Positions 9,801 to 20,673 of a stretch of 64,000 nt of DNA are shown here, one piece after another; the stretch's first letter is position 1; the number at the start of each line of letters is the position of its first letter. The position numbers and the translations under genes were made by a program. This DNA comes from Priapulus caudatus. Its lineage: Eukaryota > Priapulida > Priapulimorpha > Priapulimorphida > Priapulidae. The DNA lies in NCBI RefSeq assembly GCF_000485595.1, contig NW_014577061.1:531801-595800 (forward strand), given 5' to 3'. Below the pieces are notes generated by a model, which saw only the letters and a program-made list of their open reading frames with translations, ran no database searches and was not told the origin of the DNA.

Positions 9801-12800
9801 AACTATACGAACCTCATCTGATGTATATTGATCTGGTGCATATCCATCTCTATAGTAAACTACTCCAACTTCTTTGCCATCTCTGAAATTAAATAAAATT
9901 TCACTTGAAGTGGTTTGTAAATCGTATATAAGTTTATGTACGTGGTAATAAGTGTGCAGTATAACTGTACATATAATAAACCAAGTAAGAAAAAATCTCA
10001 ATTTAACGACGGTAAAACATTTTAGGTACACTCAACTAATTGGTACAAACCTGCCATCCACATGACTGTCACAATGACTTATAACATATGAAAATATAAA
10101 CTTAGCAGCAATGATTCTAGCTGCAATCCAAAGGTGTGATAACCAATTACAAGCAAATGCAGTAAGCTTCTTAGCCAGCTACACGTGCGATACTTACATA
10201 AGTAGTGCTTTGGAGTTAGAGTCTAGTGAAGCCTTTGAAACCTTTGACATGGTACATCTTATTATTCGTACTTGTGGCTGCTGTTTGTAGACCTCATATT
10301 CAATATCACGCTGATCAAATATGTTCCTGGTTTCAGGTTCCACGACAAACAGAATCACAGCACTGGAAATTATAAAAATACGATTAAGTTGGGTAATAGT
10401 CGGATGTTTTATTGAAATTGGTCTGTTGGATGTCCTAAAACAAGCAAAATTCTACCACTTACTCTTGTTTATTGTAAAGTTTCCAGGCCTCTATCAAACC
10501 TTTGGCTAACCCACTTGCAGCAGTGTTCTCTGGTAGCTGGAAAATGAGTTTAGAACAATGTGCGGGATGGCTTATAAATTAATATTTGATTGCGAGGACA
10601 AAGCACGTAAGACGAAAAGGAGTCAAGGTCCGTGGTTATGACAACTCAGGTTATGTAAATTCACTCATACGTAATTTGTAAACTATGACCACTAAACATA
10701 CGAAATGCAAATTCACTCTTGTAACACAAAATGCAAATTCACTCTTGTAACACAAAATGCAAATTCACTCTCGTGTAATTTTGTAAAAGAATGAGCAGGT
10801 TTATATACACGAAAAGTAGCATGTTCACTCATAGTAAAATTAACGTAATACATATGTAGCAAGTCAAGTGTGTTTTAGTGTTCTACTCTTCACGTGATTA
10901 GAGAATGTATGTTCCTACTCCCTGTAAGAATTCCACCAACCCCACATCAGATGACTATAAAAAATGGCTAAAGGCTGGCACTTATAGAAGAGGGCTGGCA
11001 AACCTTTGCTGCTAATGACCCAAATTGTGAGTGTAACTTCGAAGTTCCCAGAGCAGTTCAGAATGATCTTAGCTTCTACAGGGAACTGTACAAAAAGAAG
11101 GTCCACCTTAAATGTCAACCAACTTTTCGGGTGCCAGATCGGAGCATGAAACACCCAAAGCCAATGACAATACTGATAATGAAGGCAAGTCGGCTAGTAA
11201 CAGTGATCCCCCTCTCTATCCTAATAATTTTAATCCTGAACTAGTTTTTCCTTCCCAGTATTGTCATGTTACTGTGTTACATCATTAAATAATTATTGTG
11301 TGTTTATAAGCATTTACTTGCATTTATAGTTCCATTGGGATGCATTAGTTGCATAAGCCAGGGTAATACTGCATAACTAAATATATGCAACATGCATATA
11401 TATATACATTATATGTTTATACCAAAATATATATATAATATGTATATATAAATGTTTATACCAAACATAATGTATGTGGTAGATAAAATGTTTAAATGGA
11501 TATACACTTACGTGTTTATCTGTTTGTTCCACTGTCCAACCCTGTCTCTCTAAAAACCACCTTAAACAATAAAGAAATGTTGGAATGAACTTATTTGGCA
11601 TGGTACCACATAGACGAGATATAATGCACTATTACTGTACTATGTACTATTATGTAATATTACTACCAAACCATATTTTCAGGAAGGGAAAAATTAAAAT
11701 ATCAGTGAAATATACTGCAGAAGACTTTTAACTATATAGGGTTGCAACTGTTAAACATTTTAATAGCAATGCCCAAAGTTTGATTCGTTATAATAGATTG
11801 TGTTCAACACCATGTGTTTTTACATGAGCCAATATACTGCATCTACATATAAAATTTTCCCTGATTATCTGATTTTGAACAAAGACGTAATGCACTATTA
11901 AGTACTTATACCTGTGGAACATTGAGACCTTAGATGCCAACCCTGCAAAACTTGATGCAATGGCATTTACTTCAATCTGTTTAATTTGCTTTGTATTAGT
12001 GTCAAACATATAGTCACTCCTTAACATGCCAAAATGAATCTCCTGAAAAACAAGCAACCAATATATGTTATTTTACATTTAAGAACATTCTGTATTGCTT
12101 AGTTAACATGTTTACGCAATAATATCATATAAATATCACAATTTTGCTAAATATATGTACTGCCAACAGTTTTTCAGCTTAGGAAAGAAACCCATATGAT
12201 TGGAACGTGGAAACATTATATTGTATTTACATTGCCCCATATATGTACTATGCACAAATAAAAAGTAAACACACATGCCTGTGACGTTCCTTCCTTATGT
12301 ACAGTTCTGCAGATCTCCAACAACTTTCTTGTAAAGACATCTACTTCTATGACACTGCAAAACAACGATAGCTCTGTTTAAACAAGATATAAATTAAAAA
12401 ACATCAAATATGATAGTTACCATTACACTTACAGTAATGCTGGTTTAATGGACTTAACAGTATCAAGAACAACGTTCACCTTCGCTGCAATACATTACGG
12501 TCTGTAATAAATTTCTGACAAGTTATTGTTATTAGCAAAGATCGTATATAATAAGACGGGACACTCGACTGAAATATTGGGTCACGCATGATACTATAGC
12601 GCCGATAAACAGATGGTGATGCATTGAAAGCTGTGAATAGCAGTAGGCCTTGCAAACATACACTGTCCCATCAGTTGTCTGCTAAGAAATGCACCGGTCT
12701 ACGGTGTTCTGTGACAATATACAGCAGTAACCACAGAAAGAGATTCAGCAAGGACGATATGTATAATATTTTAGATGTTTAAAAGAACTATAGGGCAATG

Positions 12801-15800
12801 AATGTGTTTTTCCCCCAGAGAGTAAATGTCAGTAAGTGTCTACTGCATGCATGCTCTACACAATTTAGAAACGTGGGGGCAGAAGTTACGCACATGAGTA
12901 AGAAACACAGACCGACAGCACATTAACTGGCATGTTCAAACAAAATATGCAAACTGAAAGCACATAAAATAATGACTTCTTATCATACTAAACAAGTGCC
13001 GCAGAGCGACAGCGCTCATCTAACGTCTACTGCGGTGACTCTGTGGTGGAGTGGTGGGATTCTAGTAAACCCTGTTAGTCCCAAATGTGTTTCACATACA
13101 CGCCGAACCAGTGGAATGCACAGGATGGTATCCAGGAACCTTCTCAAGAAGAATGTTCGTTGGATCGTATGAAAGTTGCCACGAGATGGCGGCGTACGGT
13201 TTAAGGTCTTCAGATTAAAGAATGGAAGCTTCCATCATACGTAGTAGGCAAACAACTATTTGCAAGACAGAATAGTTATAACACTCATCCATTTACCATA
13301 CGCAAGCCTACAGGCTGCAAATTGCAATAGAGACGCTGGGCCACCTGCAACGCAATTAACGCAAGCAAAACTGGCAACCAACACATGCACTGGCAGGCAG
13401 CACTGCAGTGGCATACGTTATCATTTAACACATACTGACAGTACAGAATGACATAGAATTATACGATTTAAGGAACATACACCTTCTTTAACCAAATTTA
13501 GCTTTTGAAATTTCACTGTGACACTTTAAGCGCTCATTACATCCAGCATGTATAGATTCTACTAGCAAACCCCGCAGTCAAATTCTTTCTAACAGACAGT
13601 CAACAAATCCAACGTTAACGACCCTCTTGAGGGTAAAAAGGTTGATCCGACACTTACTCTTTCGCAATGTCAGCAGAAGGGACATTCATGGTCCTTTCAA
13701 TAAAGCATAAAATAACTAGGTCACCGCTGAAACAAAAAGTTTTTCAAATCGCCCGTCAGACCAATGTCCTCCGAAAATGTCTAAAATCTGCTCTGTCCCA
13801 TTGACCTTTGACCTGTGAGCCTCCAATTTCGGCAAAGTGATGGCTTTTCCTAACCATGATCTATCCACCGACTAATAAACGAGCCTAGTCGACCGTTTAG
13901 ATTTGTGCCGCATTCGCATTTCCTCCTATACCTAAAAAGTTAAGGAGTGAATGTCCCCGCTTCTTTTACACTTCTTGACCTTTGACCTTTGACCCCCAGC
14001 TTCGACATCCCAACTCGTTTTCGGATTACCCCCCCACGTCCCGAATATCGTGACCGTACGTCGAGCGGTTAAGATTTGTGCCCAACTGTTGACGCCCGGA
14101 CGGACGGACGATCATGCGATTCTACAAGCTGCATCTGACTGTCAGATGAGCTAAAAATAGTGATACTTGTTTAAGCAAACACTTTTTATTGCACTGACGG
14201 TAATGAATTTCCAATAGACACAATTACGTGGGACATGATTTTAATAACGGTCCACAAATCTGGATGCCAGAAATCCGGACCACCTGAGAATCTGGACTTT
14301 TTGAAAACTCTCAAACTTATACAAATACTCTAATAAACTAAAAATAAATAATTAATTTCTATAAAATACCTTCTGCTTTCATTTGTTTACTTATTTTTCT
14401 TTTACAATGTTCATTTTTAAACATGATTTCAAGCATTACATGCTCATTTTTGTAGTAAATTTTTTTGTTTACATTTTTGTCAAGTGTTGAATTTATATTT
14501 CTGCTGGTTTGTTAAACTGCTCGTTTTGATAAATGAAGCAAGCTGTACTGCATTTGCTAATAAATAAACTATTAAAAATACCTGTTCATCTCGTCTTTAT
14601 TCCTCCTTAAATTCGAATTTTAAAACTACTGCCCGAGAATCTGGAAAATCTGGAAATCCGGACCGACCCAATTAATCCCCGAGCAGTTTGGATTTTCAGA
14701 CTTCTACTGTAGTCTAATTCAGTGGACTAATATTTTACTCTCAGACCACTACTAAGTATGCAATATTACTCAGTATGCAACAGTAGTAACAGTAGTCAAA
14801 CATTACTCCGGTAGATTCAAGTCGTCAGGTGTCCCTCTGTGCTAGACAAAAATTCTCAGCTATATCGTTTACCTTTGCAATACTTCCTCTAGGAATGTAA
14901 AGTCAGTTGCTACAGAGTGAATAAGCTTGTTGACGGCATACTGGACACGCTTTGCCTCCTGAAGTCCAACTCGAGGGAATGGTGACGGATACAGGAGAAA
15001 TGGTGCATAGTTGACAACCTCTGATGACCCGGGTGCTTCAGCTGTCCTCATCACATTTCCTACAATGTAAAGCAAGCATAATATTTCATTCTAATGTTGT
15101 AGGAGTAATAACCCAAGTAAGATTAACTAAAAATTCGGTAGAATTGATGGATGAAATACGCTCTGTAGTGCATGCAGCATGCACACATTAGTGTCTCCCG
15201 CTTTATTCAAAAAGTTCAGATTTGTCGTGATAGCCGGTGATAAAGTCAGATCGGGCAGCTGTACAAAATATTGCATGCCTCCGAGTGTGTTTTACAATGG
15301 ATAAATGTGTGCGTAAAACGTCATTGAAATATAATAAAAACGTGTTCATGTATTTTTTGTCTGCTAAAGATTTATTTAATCATGAATGATAAAGTCTGTT
15401 TAGCATTCCATCACTCTGTGAGGCAGATTGACTAATTTAACTGTTGAAAAGCTAGAAAAAATGCATCTCCTGGCAAAAGCCCCCAGATTAGGGAAGATGA
15501 CGATGATGATGACGATTGTGATGATACGTCAAAAAGCGCAAATAAGATGACAATGACGACAACAGAGATGGTGACATCGACTAAGAAAAAGGCAAATAAA
15601 ATGGAAATTATATTTTATTCTCATAAGGCCAAAACAAAATATAGGTGTGGTTACGGTTTCCGGACCGACCCTACTTATTCCCAGCGACCCTAAACATTTT
15701 ATTGTCAATTTTCTTTAAAGTAAAAAAAAGTGCTGCTTCAAAAGGCACAACGCACATCCTTCGGACATGGTTCGTAAATAAAATATTTCAAGAAAATAAA

Positions 15801-16032
15801 ATGTTTTCCCTACCTACCTACCCTATTTTTTTCGGCATGTAACGGTAACCACACATACATTTTGTTTTGGCCTAATGTTCTTTATAACACTATACAAGTT
15901 CACATTTCAAGGATTTTTCTCTTTATCTTCATCCACACCATGCATTAGGTTCCAGTCCTTGGCATCCTCTACAGCTTCATTCAGCAAATCTTCATCCACT
16001 AGAGTGCAATATGGCAGTGTGTGTGGGATCAT
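6869..16032 (-). CDS. GSS: Glutathione synthetase, complete, 11 coding exons
   Basis: ATP-dependent joining of gamma-glutamylcysteine and glycine, the last step of glutathione synthesis; cytosolic homodimer of the eukaryotic ATP-grasp type. Exons in transcript order: 16032-15939, 15059-14873, 12354-12279, 12042-11912, 11560-11512, 10536-10463, 10362-10198, 9882-9813, 9345-9157, 8530-8259, 6992-6869. They join in frame to 476 aa against 474 in human. Visible family motifs: [19 protein letters not shown] near residue 33, RSDYMF near 127, [46 protein letters not shown], the glycine-rich loop [10 protein letters not shown] at about 366-375, HGHLLRTK and the C-terminal [15 protein letters not shown]. 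The ATG in the first listed exon puts 32 residues before the VMRT block, as in the family. A good acceptor at 16066 implies an upstream noncoding exon. The third exon ends with a GC donor. Introns carry several transposons. Confidence 0.95.
7374..8120. mobile_element. Inverted-repeat DNA transposon remnant, possibly PIF/Harbinger-type
   Basis: The left end reads ATGCTAGCCGCACACTATAC and the right end is its inverted relative (TCGTAGTCTGCGGCGAGCAT at 8101-8120). A second copy of the right-end type (GTGTGCGAGG, then CGTATAGTCTGCGTGG) occurs at about 7526-7568, so this may be two nested elements. It contains a 14-bp palindrome CCCGATCGATCGGG at 8039-8052 and a broken MADF-like frame. Lies in the last GSS intron. 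The superfamily is a guess from the MADF gene that often accompanies Harbinger transposases; the target duplication was not resolved. Confidence 0.6.
7655..7837 (+). pseudogene. MADF/Myb-SANT-like domain fragment inside the transposon
   Basis: An open frame of about 60 codons without ATG reads [17 protein letters not shown], then [20 protein letters not shown] and IAAKLG. This matches the pattern of a MADF domain (helix, Y-x-x-x-x-x-x-x-Y-x-N-R, then IA). Only the first part of the domain is present before the frame degenerates. MADF proteins are DNA-binding partners in some PIF/Harbinger elements. Read as a decayed transposon gene. Confidence 0.5.
8531..8870. repeat. Tandem duplication beside GSS coding exon 10
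   Basis: About 160 bp starting at the 3' splice site of the exon (CTACGGCAGACAATACTATT at 8531) recurs at about 8692 (CTATGGCAGAGAATACTATT). Both copies share TACAGAAAGAAACTTGATTG, GCTGAACTAGAATATGGAAG and ACAGTTAACATTAACA. Confidence 0.85.
10703..10780. repeat. 26-bp minisatellite, three units, each with a POU octamer
   Basis: Units starting at 10705, 10731 and 10757 share ATGCAAATTCACTCTTGTAA followed by CACAAA (the third diverges after CACTC). Each contains ATGCAAAT, the consensus POU/Oct octamer. Lies in a GSS intron. Confidence 0.85.
12985..14160 (+). mobile_element. 1.1 kb dispersed repeat, copy A
   Basis: Starts with AAACAAGTGCCGCAGAG and ends past GTTAAGATTTGTGCCCAAC and a run of GGAC units, then TCTGACTGTCAGATGAGCTA. 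It is closely related to 26941-28095 (inverted) and 62245-64000. Shared landmarks: GTTGCCACGAGATGGCG, GACAGAATAG, AAATTTAGCTTTTGAAATTT, TCTGCTCTGTCC-like, CGAATATCGTGACCGTACG. No transposase, reverse transcriptase or clear terminal repeats were seen. The 3' end has a small hairpin and CTAA, which could fit a nonautonomous Helitron, but copy B does not show it. Lies in a GSS intron. Confidence 0.8.
14225..14715. mobile_element. pogo/Tigger-like nonautonomous element
   Basis: The right end, read on the minus strand, is CAGTAGAAGTCTGAAAATCC next to TA; the left part has the matching ATCCGGACCACCTGAGAATC. The CAGTAGAA...ATCCGGACC terminal pattern is that of pogo/Tigger families. A truncated relative lies at 58287-58404. 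The left border is uncertain. Lies in a GSS intron. Confidence 0.6.
15627..15872. mobile_element. MITE family 1, copy 1 (TAA target duplication)
   Basis: Terminal inverted repeats of about 25 bp, beginning GGCCAAAACAAAATATAGGT and ending with its complement, flanked by TAA on both sides. A second copy is at 24264-24538. A 3-bp TAA duplication suits PIF/Harbinger-type MITEs. Lies in the first GSS intron between coding exons. Confidence 0.85.
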
Positions 16033-16490
16033 CACGCAGTTGGCAGCAGACGAGGTTTGTTTATACTGTAAATGAAAAAAAAGGTCAAGCCTGGTTTACT
16101 GCATCAGGTTTTTACACGCCACCTCACTCGTCAGCATGTGACAAACACATTTCGTAACAAAAAATTAAGTTGCTCAGCTGTCTGAACGTCTGTTGTGCAG
16201 ACCATTTTACGTGCTCAGGAAAATTTGCTTTTATAATATCTGAGGTACTTAATTAGTTCAAGGCTGCCCAGCTAATAGACATCATTGGCAATCCTTTGCA
16301 CAGGACCTTGAAATCAATGGTAAGCCCAAGTAACATTCAACAGTCTCGAGTTTACATACTTCAAATTTCCTCCAACACGTAGATGTGTGCGCTGGTGAGT
16401 TAGTTAGTGTGTGCATATGTGCGTGCGGCCGCGTCCGTGTGCATGTGTTTATTATGCTAGGTAGCCCGAAATGAGACGAACTTTGACCTA

Positions 16491-16880
16491 ATGCCACTTA
16501 ATGCCTATTATGACCTTAATGTTTGGCAGGTGCCAGTAACTGCAACTTTGAGTTTGACGCTGAACGTTAGGAACGTTGTTGCTGCAGTGTGTCTTGGCCT
16601 AATGTGGGGTCCAAACAAACACAAACATACTCTTGACATATTTCACATAATAGTTGTGGCCGAAACAATAGCGAAGCTTGAGAAGCAGGTACTGCATGCA
16701 AAAAAACAGTGGAAGCATAGAAAAAAATTTTCTCACATGTGTAGTTCAACACAACATATGAGCCAGACACATAGAAAGTCAATACACAAACTTGCAAGTG
16801 TTGAAAAGGAGATTGATGCAATCGTAACTGAAATAGTAGCGAATGCGTTCTCCAGAAAGTCGACAATTATTCCAAGTTAA
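16491..16880 (+). other. Unidentified 129-codon open frame
   Basis: ATG-started frame with no recognised family. The C-terminal half is polar and could form a helix (AETIAKLEKQVLHAKKQ, later SIHKLASVEKEIDAI). No splice context or conserved motif supports it, so it may be chance or an old transposon piece. Confidence 0.15.
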
Positions 16881-17431
16881 AACCTAATGGAACCAAGAAG
16901 AAACCGTTTGTTTTGGGGATAGCAACCAAGTGCAATGTCATGGTCCACCCATTCAACACTTTGATAGTTACATGCACAAGAGCTGACTAACAATGATAAG
17001 TAAAGCAAGCTTTCTACAACATTCCATTGGATGAGAAAACCGTTTAACGTATTACAGTTTTTTGCATGGTTTTCCTCAGGAATTTAAGAAGGGATGTTGG
17101 GAAATCAGGCAATTCATCCCAGATTGCTCACTGGAGTCAATTACACATGTTATAAACAATCCCAAAACAGACGAACTCTTCTACTTTTCGTTAGGAGATG
17201 TACACATAAAGATGTGAATACACAGCGTGATTGTGTTGGGATTGTCATAAGTAAACAGAGTTAGAAATCATGTGTGTCAATGAGGCAATTAGGACAGGTC
17301 CGAGGATTTATGTCTCAAATTTGTTTTACTTTTAGCTTTGATGGCTTCTCAGACCCAACCCAAGTTAAAGGCCTAGGATAGTTCTACTGGTGTAGCCTTT
17401 GCTCCCACTACAGGGCTATACTACAACCTGT

Positions 17432-17607
17432 GTCGGGATCCGGAGAAAAATGTTTACAGTGTGATTTAAACACGAATTTCTAGCTGGCCGGCTATAGAAT
17501 ACAACTTGTATATGCTTTAAGTTTATTAATGCTAGGGTGATTTTTCATTGTGTCACAGACCACAGCATTGCCGGCCACGCTGTAAACATTCATGTCCGGA
17601 TCCCGAC
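17432..17607. mobile_element. MITE with about 32-bp inverted ends
   Basis: Left end GTCGGGATCCGGA, gap, ATGTTTACAG; right end is the inverted counterpart CTGTAAACAT, gap, TCCGGATCCCGAC. Total 176 bp, no coding capacity, unclear target duplication. Confidence 0.8.
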
Positions 17608-18325
17608 ATCAGCTAGGACGGACGGGGATAGTATCTAACTCTAAGTAAGTAGTAAGTATGCGCATGGAAAGAACCCGGCCTTGTAGTTGTACGCTTTCTG
17701 CTCTGTACAGACCACAGATACCAGTTGGACGTTGCTGTCATGGCATGACGTGTTTTGGAAGAGCTCCAGGTGTCGGGTGATATCAGGATTAGTTGAAATA
17801 TTTTCATGAAATAACTCTCTACTAACAAATATAACTACGTATCTTATCGCTTGGTAAAATAAATGCTCAAGCTAATAATTAGTACCTTGTAGAGTGCTGT
17901 GTACTACAAAACTATATAATTCACAAAACTACCGGCAGCCATTTTATTTTTAGAATTTTCCCGCCGGAACTTACACTTGCTCTTTGTTTACACGTAGACG
18001 TATAAGTTGGTGGGCTTTCCAAATTCAGCACAGTGTGAGTGTTATATATTCGCTATAACTACTAACACAGCCTACTATCTCGTCTCTTGCGTGTTACCGG
18101 GGCGGCTGCCGGGACGAAGTCTAGTACTACTACTAAGTATTAAAAAAAAAAATTTTAAATCTTACTCAGTAAATTTATTTAGTATTTAGTAATTACTTTG
18201 TTGTGGCGTCTATCTGCACATAAGACTGCACATGTACTATTTTCGACTAGACTATTGCAATTATCGGATATATATTACTGTGTTTTCACGGTTGATACAT
18301 ATTGTGTGAACTATTACCAGCAACT

Positions 18326-18616
18326 ATGTCAGACTCTAAAAGAAGAGGCCAACGAGGTGCTAAAGGCGGGAACATCAGCACTAGGTCACTTATAAAAGAT
18401 CAGCCGGCCTCGTCTAGTATTACACCTAGTGATATTCGTGTAGACGATGATGTATTTACTCCAGACGAATGTGGTGACTGCAAAGACCCAGTGGAGCAGG
18501 GGGAACAGGCCCTACAATGTGAACTTTGCGAACGATGGTTCCATGTAAGATGCCAGAACATATCAATCCAGTCCTACGAACTTTTAATAAAGCTGGGGCT
18601 AGACAGCAATAATTTT
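18326..18616 (+). pseudogene. CR1-like retrotransposon ORF1 fragment with PHD-type zinc motif
   Basis: The frame starts MSDSKRRGQRGAKGG and contains CGDCKDPVEQGEQALQCELC followed by ERWFHVRC, the Cys pattern of the PHD-like finger found in ORF1 of many CR1-clade non-LTR elements. It ends near 18616 where unrelated Mutator-like sequence begins, consistent with truncation by insertion. Confidence 0.6.
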
Positions 18617-18992
18617 CTCTCCGTTAGGTGGGGATTTCAGATCAAAGCGTTCCATGCAGCCTTTCTCACGACAAGTCATTTTCAAGCAGGAACTAAGCCC
18701 AACAAGACACTCAGTCACTGAGTATCCAAGCTGTGAACCACACTTGGGACATGGAAACTGCTGAATAAAGTTCACCACATAAATTTTCAACATCAAAGAG
18801 ACGATAGCCCTGAATATGTGTAGGAGCACTTTTTTCTGAGACAGTGACCTTCTTTGCAGAAGCACAGGCTTCCTCATCCTCATCCTGCAGAGCTGGTTCA
18901 TCCTCTAGGCAAGCTTTTTTCAGGGAGCCAGTGTACCGATTCCCTGCGAATCTTCGTTTTGTGGGACGATCTTTCCTCTGCTTTGGGGGCAT
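18600..18992 (-). pseudogene. Mutator-like transposase N-terminal fragment
   Basis: On the minus strand the frame from ATG at 18992 reads MPPKQRKDRPTKRRFAGNRY and later GYRLFDVENLCGEL. After a frame change near 18770 it continues with FPCPKCGSQLGYSVTECLVG and CREKGCMERFDL. Basic start, NR(Y/F)TG, GYRL-D and a CxxC block are the pattern of the N-terminal region of animal Mutator-like transposases. The catalytic core is absent. Confidence 0.5.
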
Positions 18993-19163
18993 CTTGATCG
19001 TAACTATCAACTGTGCATGTACATGGAAAAATAAAAATAATTTACTTGTAGACATTACATGGTCCACTTGTTGCACCCCAGGCCTAATACAGTTTATGTG
19101 ATAATTTCAGTGACTTGTTTTGCTTTCAATATAAAGTATCAAACAGGCTGGCATTGAATAGAT

Positions 19164-19960
19164 GACATTGATGAAACAGTGGTGAATAACCTCTCCAAAT
19201 TTGCAGATGACACCAAGTTGTTTGGGATTGTAGGAACACCGGAACAAGTACACAGGCTGCAGCAGGATCTGAACTCTTTGTTTAAATGGTCAGAGGACTG
19301 GCAAATGCTATTTAACCTGGACAAATGCAAATGTATACATATATATGGGACATGGCAATCTAGAGGCCACATATTACATGAACAATGCACCCCTAGCCAA
19401 CGCGACGGAAGAAAAAGACTTGGGAATTATAATACATTCATCGCTCAAACCATCACGGCAGTGTGCGGAAGCAGTCAAGAAAGCCAATAGGGTACTAGGG
19501 GTCATCAAAACGTGCTTTACAGACAGGTCAAAGCATACAATCATTCCCTTGTACAAATCGCTAGTCCGGCCTCACCTAGACTATGCAGTCCATGCCTGGA
19601 GTCCATATCTGGTAAGGAGGTGGATATTCGTCCGAGCATCGGACACCTGTTCGTATGCGCTATTCGCCCGAGCAGTTGTTGCGCATGCGCTGTTCATGTT
19701 GTATTACATAAATGTAATATAATGCTAGTCTAGGGGGGGCGCATACCTAACCACGCTATAGTGTTGTAAGCTCTTGCCTCTGAACACTCCAGTAAACACG
19801 TCTGTTTCTGTTCATCACACAAGCTCAAAGTCCCCGTATGTTTTATTCCCACCGTNNNNNNNNNNACACTGGAGAAACGGAGGGAGAGAGCAGATCTTAT
19901 TGAAGTCTTCAAACTCATCCAGGGCATAGACAAAGTAAACTATAGGATTTTTTTTCACTA
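19164..19960 (+). pseudogene. CR1-like reverse transcriptase remnant, interrupted
   Basis: Starts at DIDETVVNNLSKFADDTKLF, which contains the FADD catalytic motif of reverse transcriptase palm domains. It shifts frame near 19345 and continues with EEKDLGIII, AEAVKKANRVLGVIK and SLVRPHLDYAVHAWSPYLV. Non-RT sequence of about 230 bp (19630-19855) then intervenes, and after the N gap the 3' part resumes as TLEKRRERADLIEVFKLIQG. The intruding segment could be a solo LTR or similar insertion; the gap hides its end. Confidence 0.75.
19856..19865. other. Assembly gap (10 N)
   Basis: Ten N bases. About 90 bases of expected reverse transcriptase sequence are missing around it, so the true gap may differ in size. 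Confidence 1.
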
Positions 19961-20673
19961 AATCACATGTCACCCATAAAAGGGCCCTAACCCTTCATAG
20001 CCATGCATCGACATAATGTTGTGTGTGGCTATACAGTAAATACAGATATTTTAATTTGCATACCAAGGCCTGGGGAATCACTCAGTCACTCACTGTATCA
20101 CTCACAGCACGGCTCCCACCTTGACCTCTGATATTTGTGACAAAACTCAAAATCACACCAACATGTGACTGTGAAAATGGAATGAGGCGGTTGTTGACAG
20201 TGTTCCTTGTCGTAAATCGTGTATTTTAATTTTATTTATTTATTTATTTAGGGGATTATTTACGTATACATCCCATTAAAAGCATTTTAAAATTTAAAAT
20301 TTTAGATAACTACCAACGATAAATACACAAACTCTGACGGGCACTGTGAAATACACTGCTACTGTTAGTGTTAGTACAGAGATCAGTGATTTGCGCAGGC
20401 ACATGTGCCTTGTTCCCTTGCGTTTGGCAAGTGCGCCCGATTGTAAACATGTAGGTATCAGGACTGGGAATGAGGTTGCCGCGATTCCGTCAACAGTTTA
20501 CGACCAGGCAGTGAAAGCAATGTGTGGAAGTTGTTGCATTCTTGTATTCTATGTCTGTTGTGTTGGTTTTTCCGTACTGCCACCAATATTAGACGTGTGT
20601 ATGTACAACGTAAACTCATAGACGCATTCATTGATCGACCTTATAAGCGTGTTTTGTGTAATAACATTTAATC
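19961..20673. other. Upstream region of SARNP
   Basis: No coding signal except short random frames. A (TTTA)n run lies at about 20230-20252. Presumed to include the SARNP promoter and 5'UTR directly before the ATG at 20674. No TATA box in a convincing place. Confidence 0.35.

Larger units (their letters stand above)
16066..18300. other. Intergenic/5' region of GSS
   Basis: Probably contains the noncoding first exon and promoter of GSS. Only one structured element (17432-17607) and one unexplained frame (16491-16880) stand out. At 17955-17966 the string TTTTCCCGCCGG fits an E2F site next to CCATTTT, so a promoter may lie near 17.9 kb. Confidence 0.35.

Noticed and set aside
10915-11154. 79-codon minus-strand frame in a GSS intron
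   Set aside because: The GSS exons on both sides splice together without it and no family was recognised.
11377-11601. Possible start MPNKF at 11601 for a separate gene
   Set aside because: Only the part from 11560 to 11512 is used, as a 49-nt internal GSS exon; the rest is AT-rich intron.
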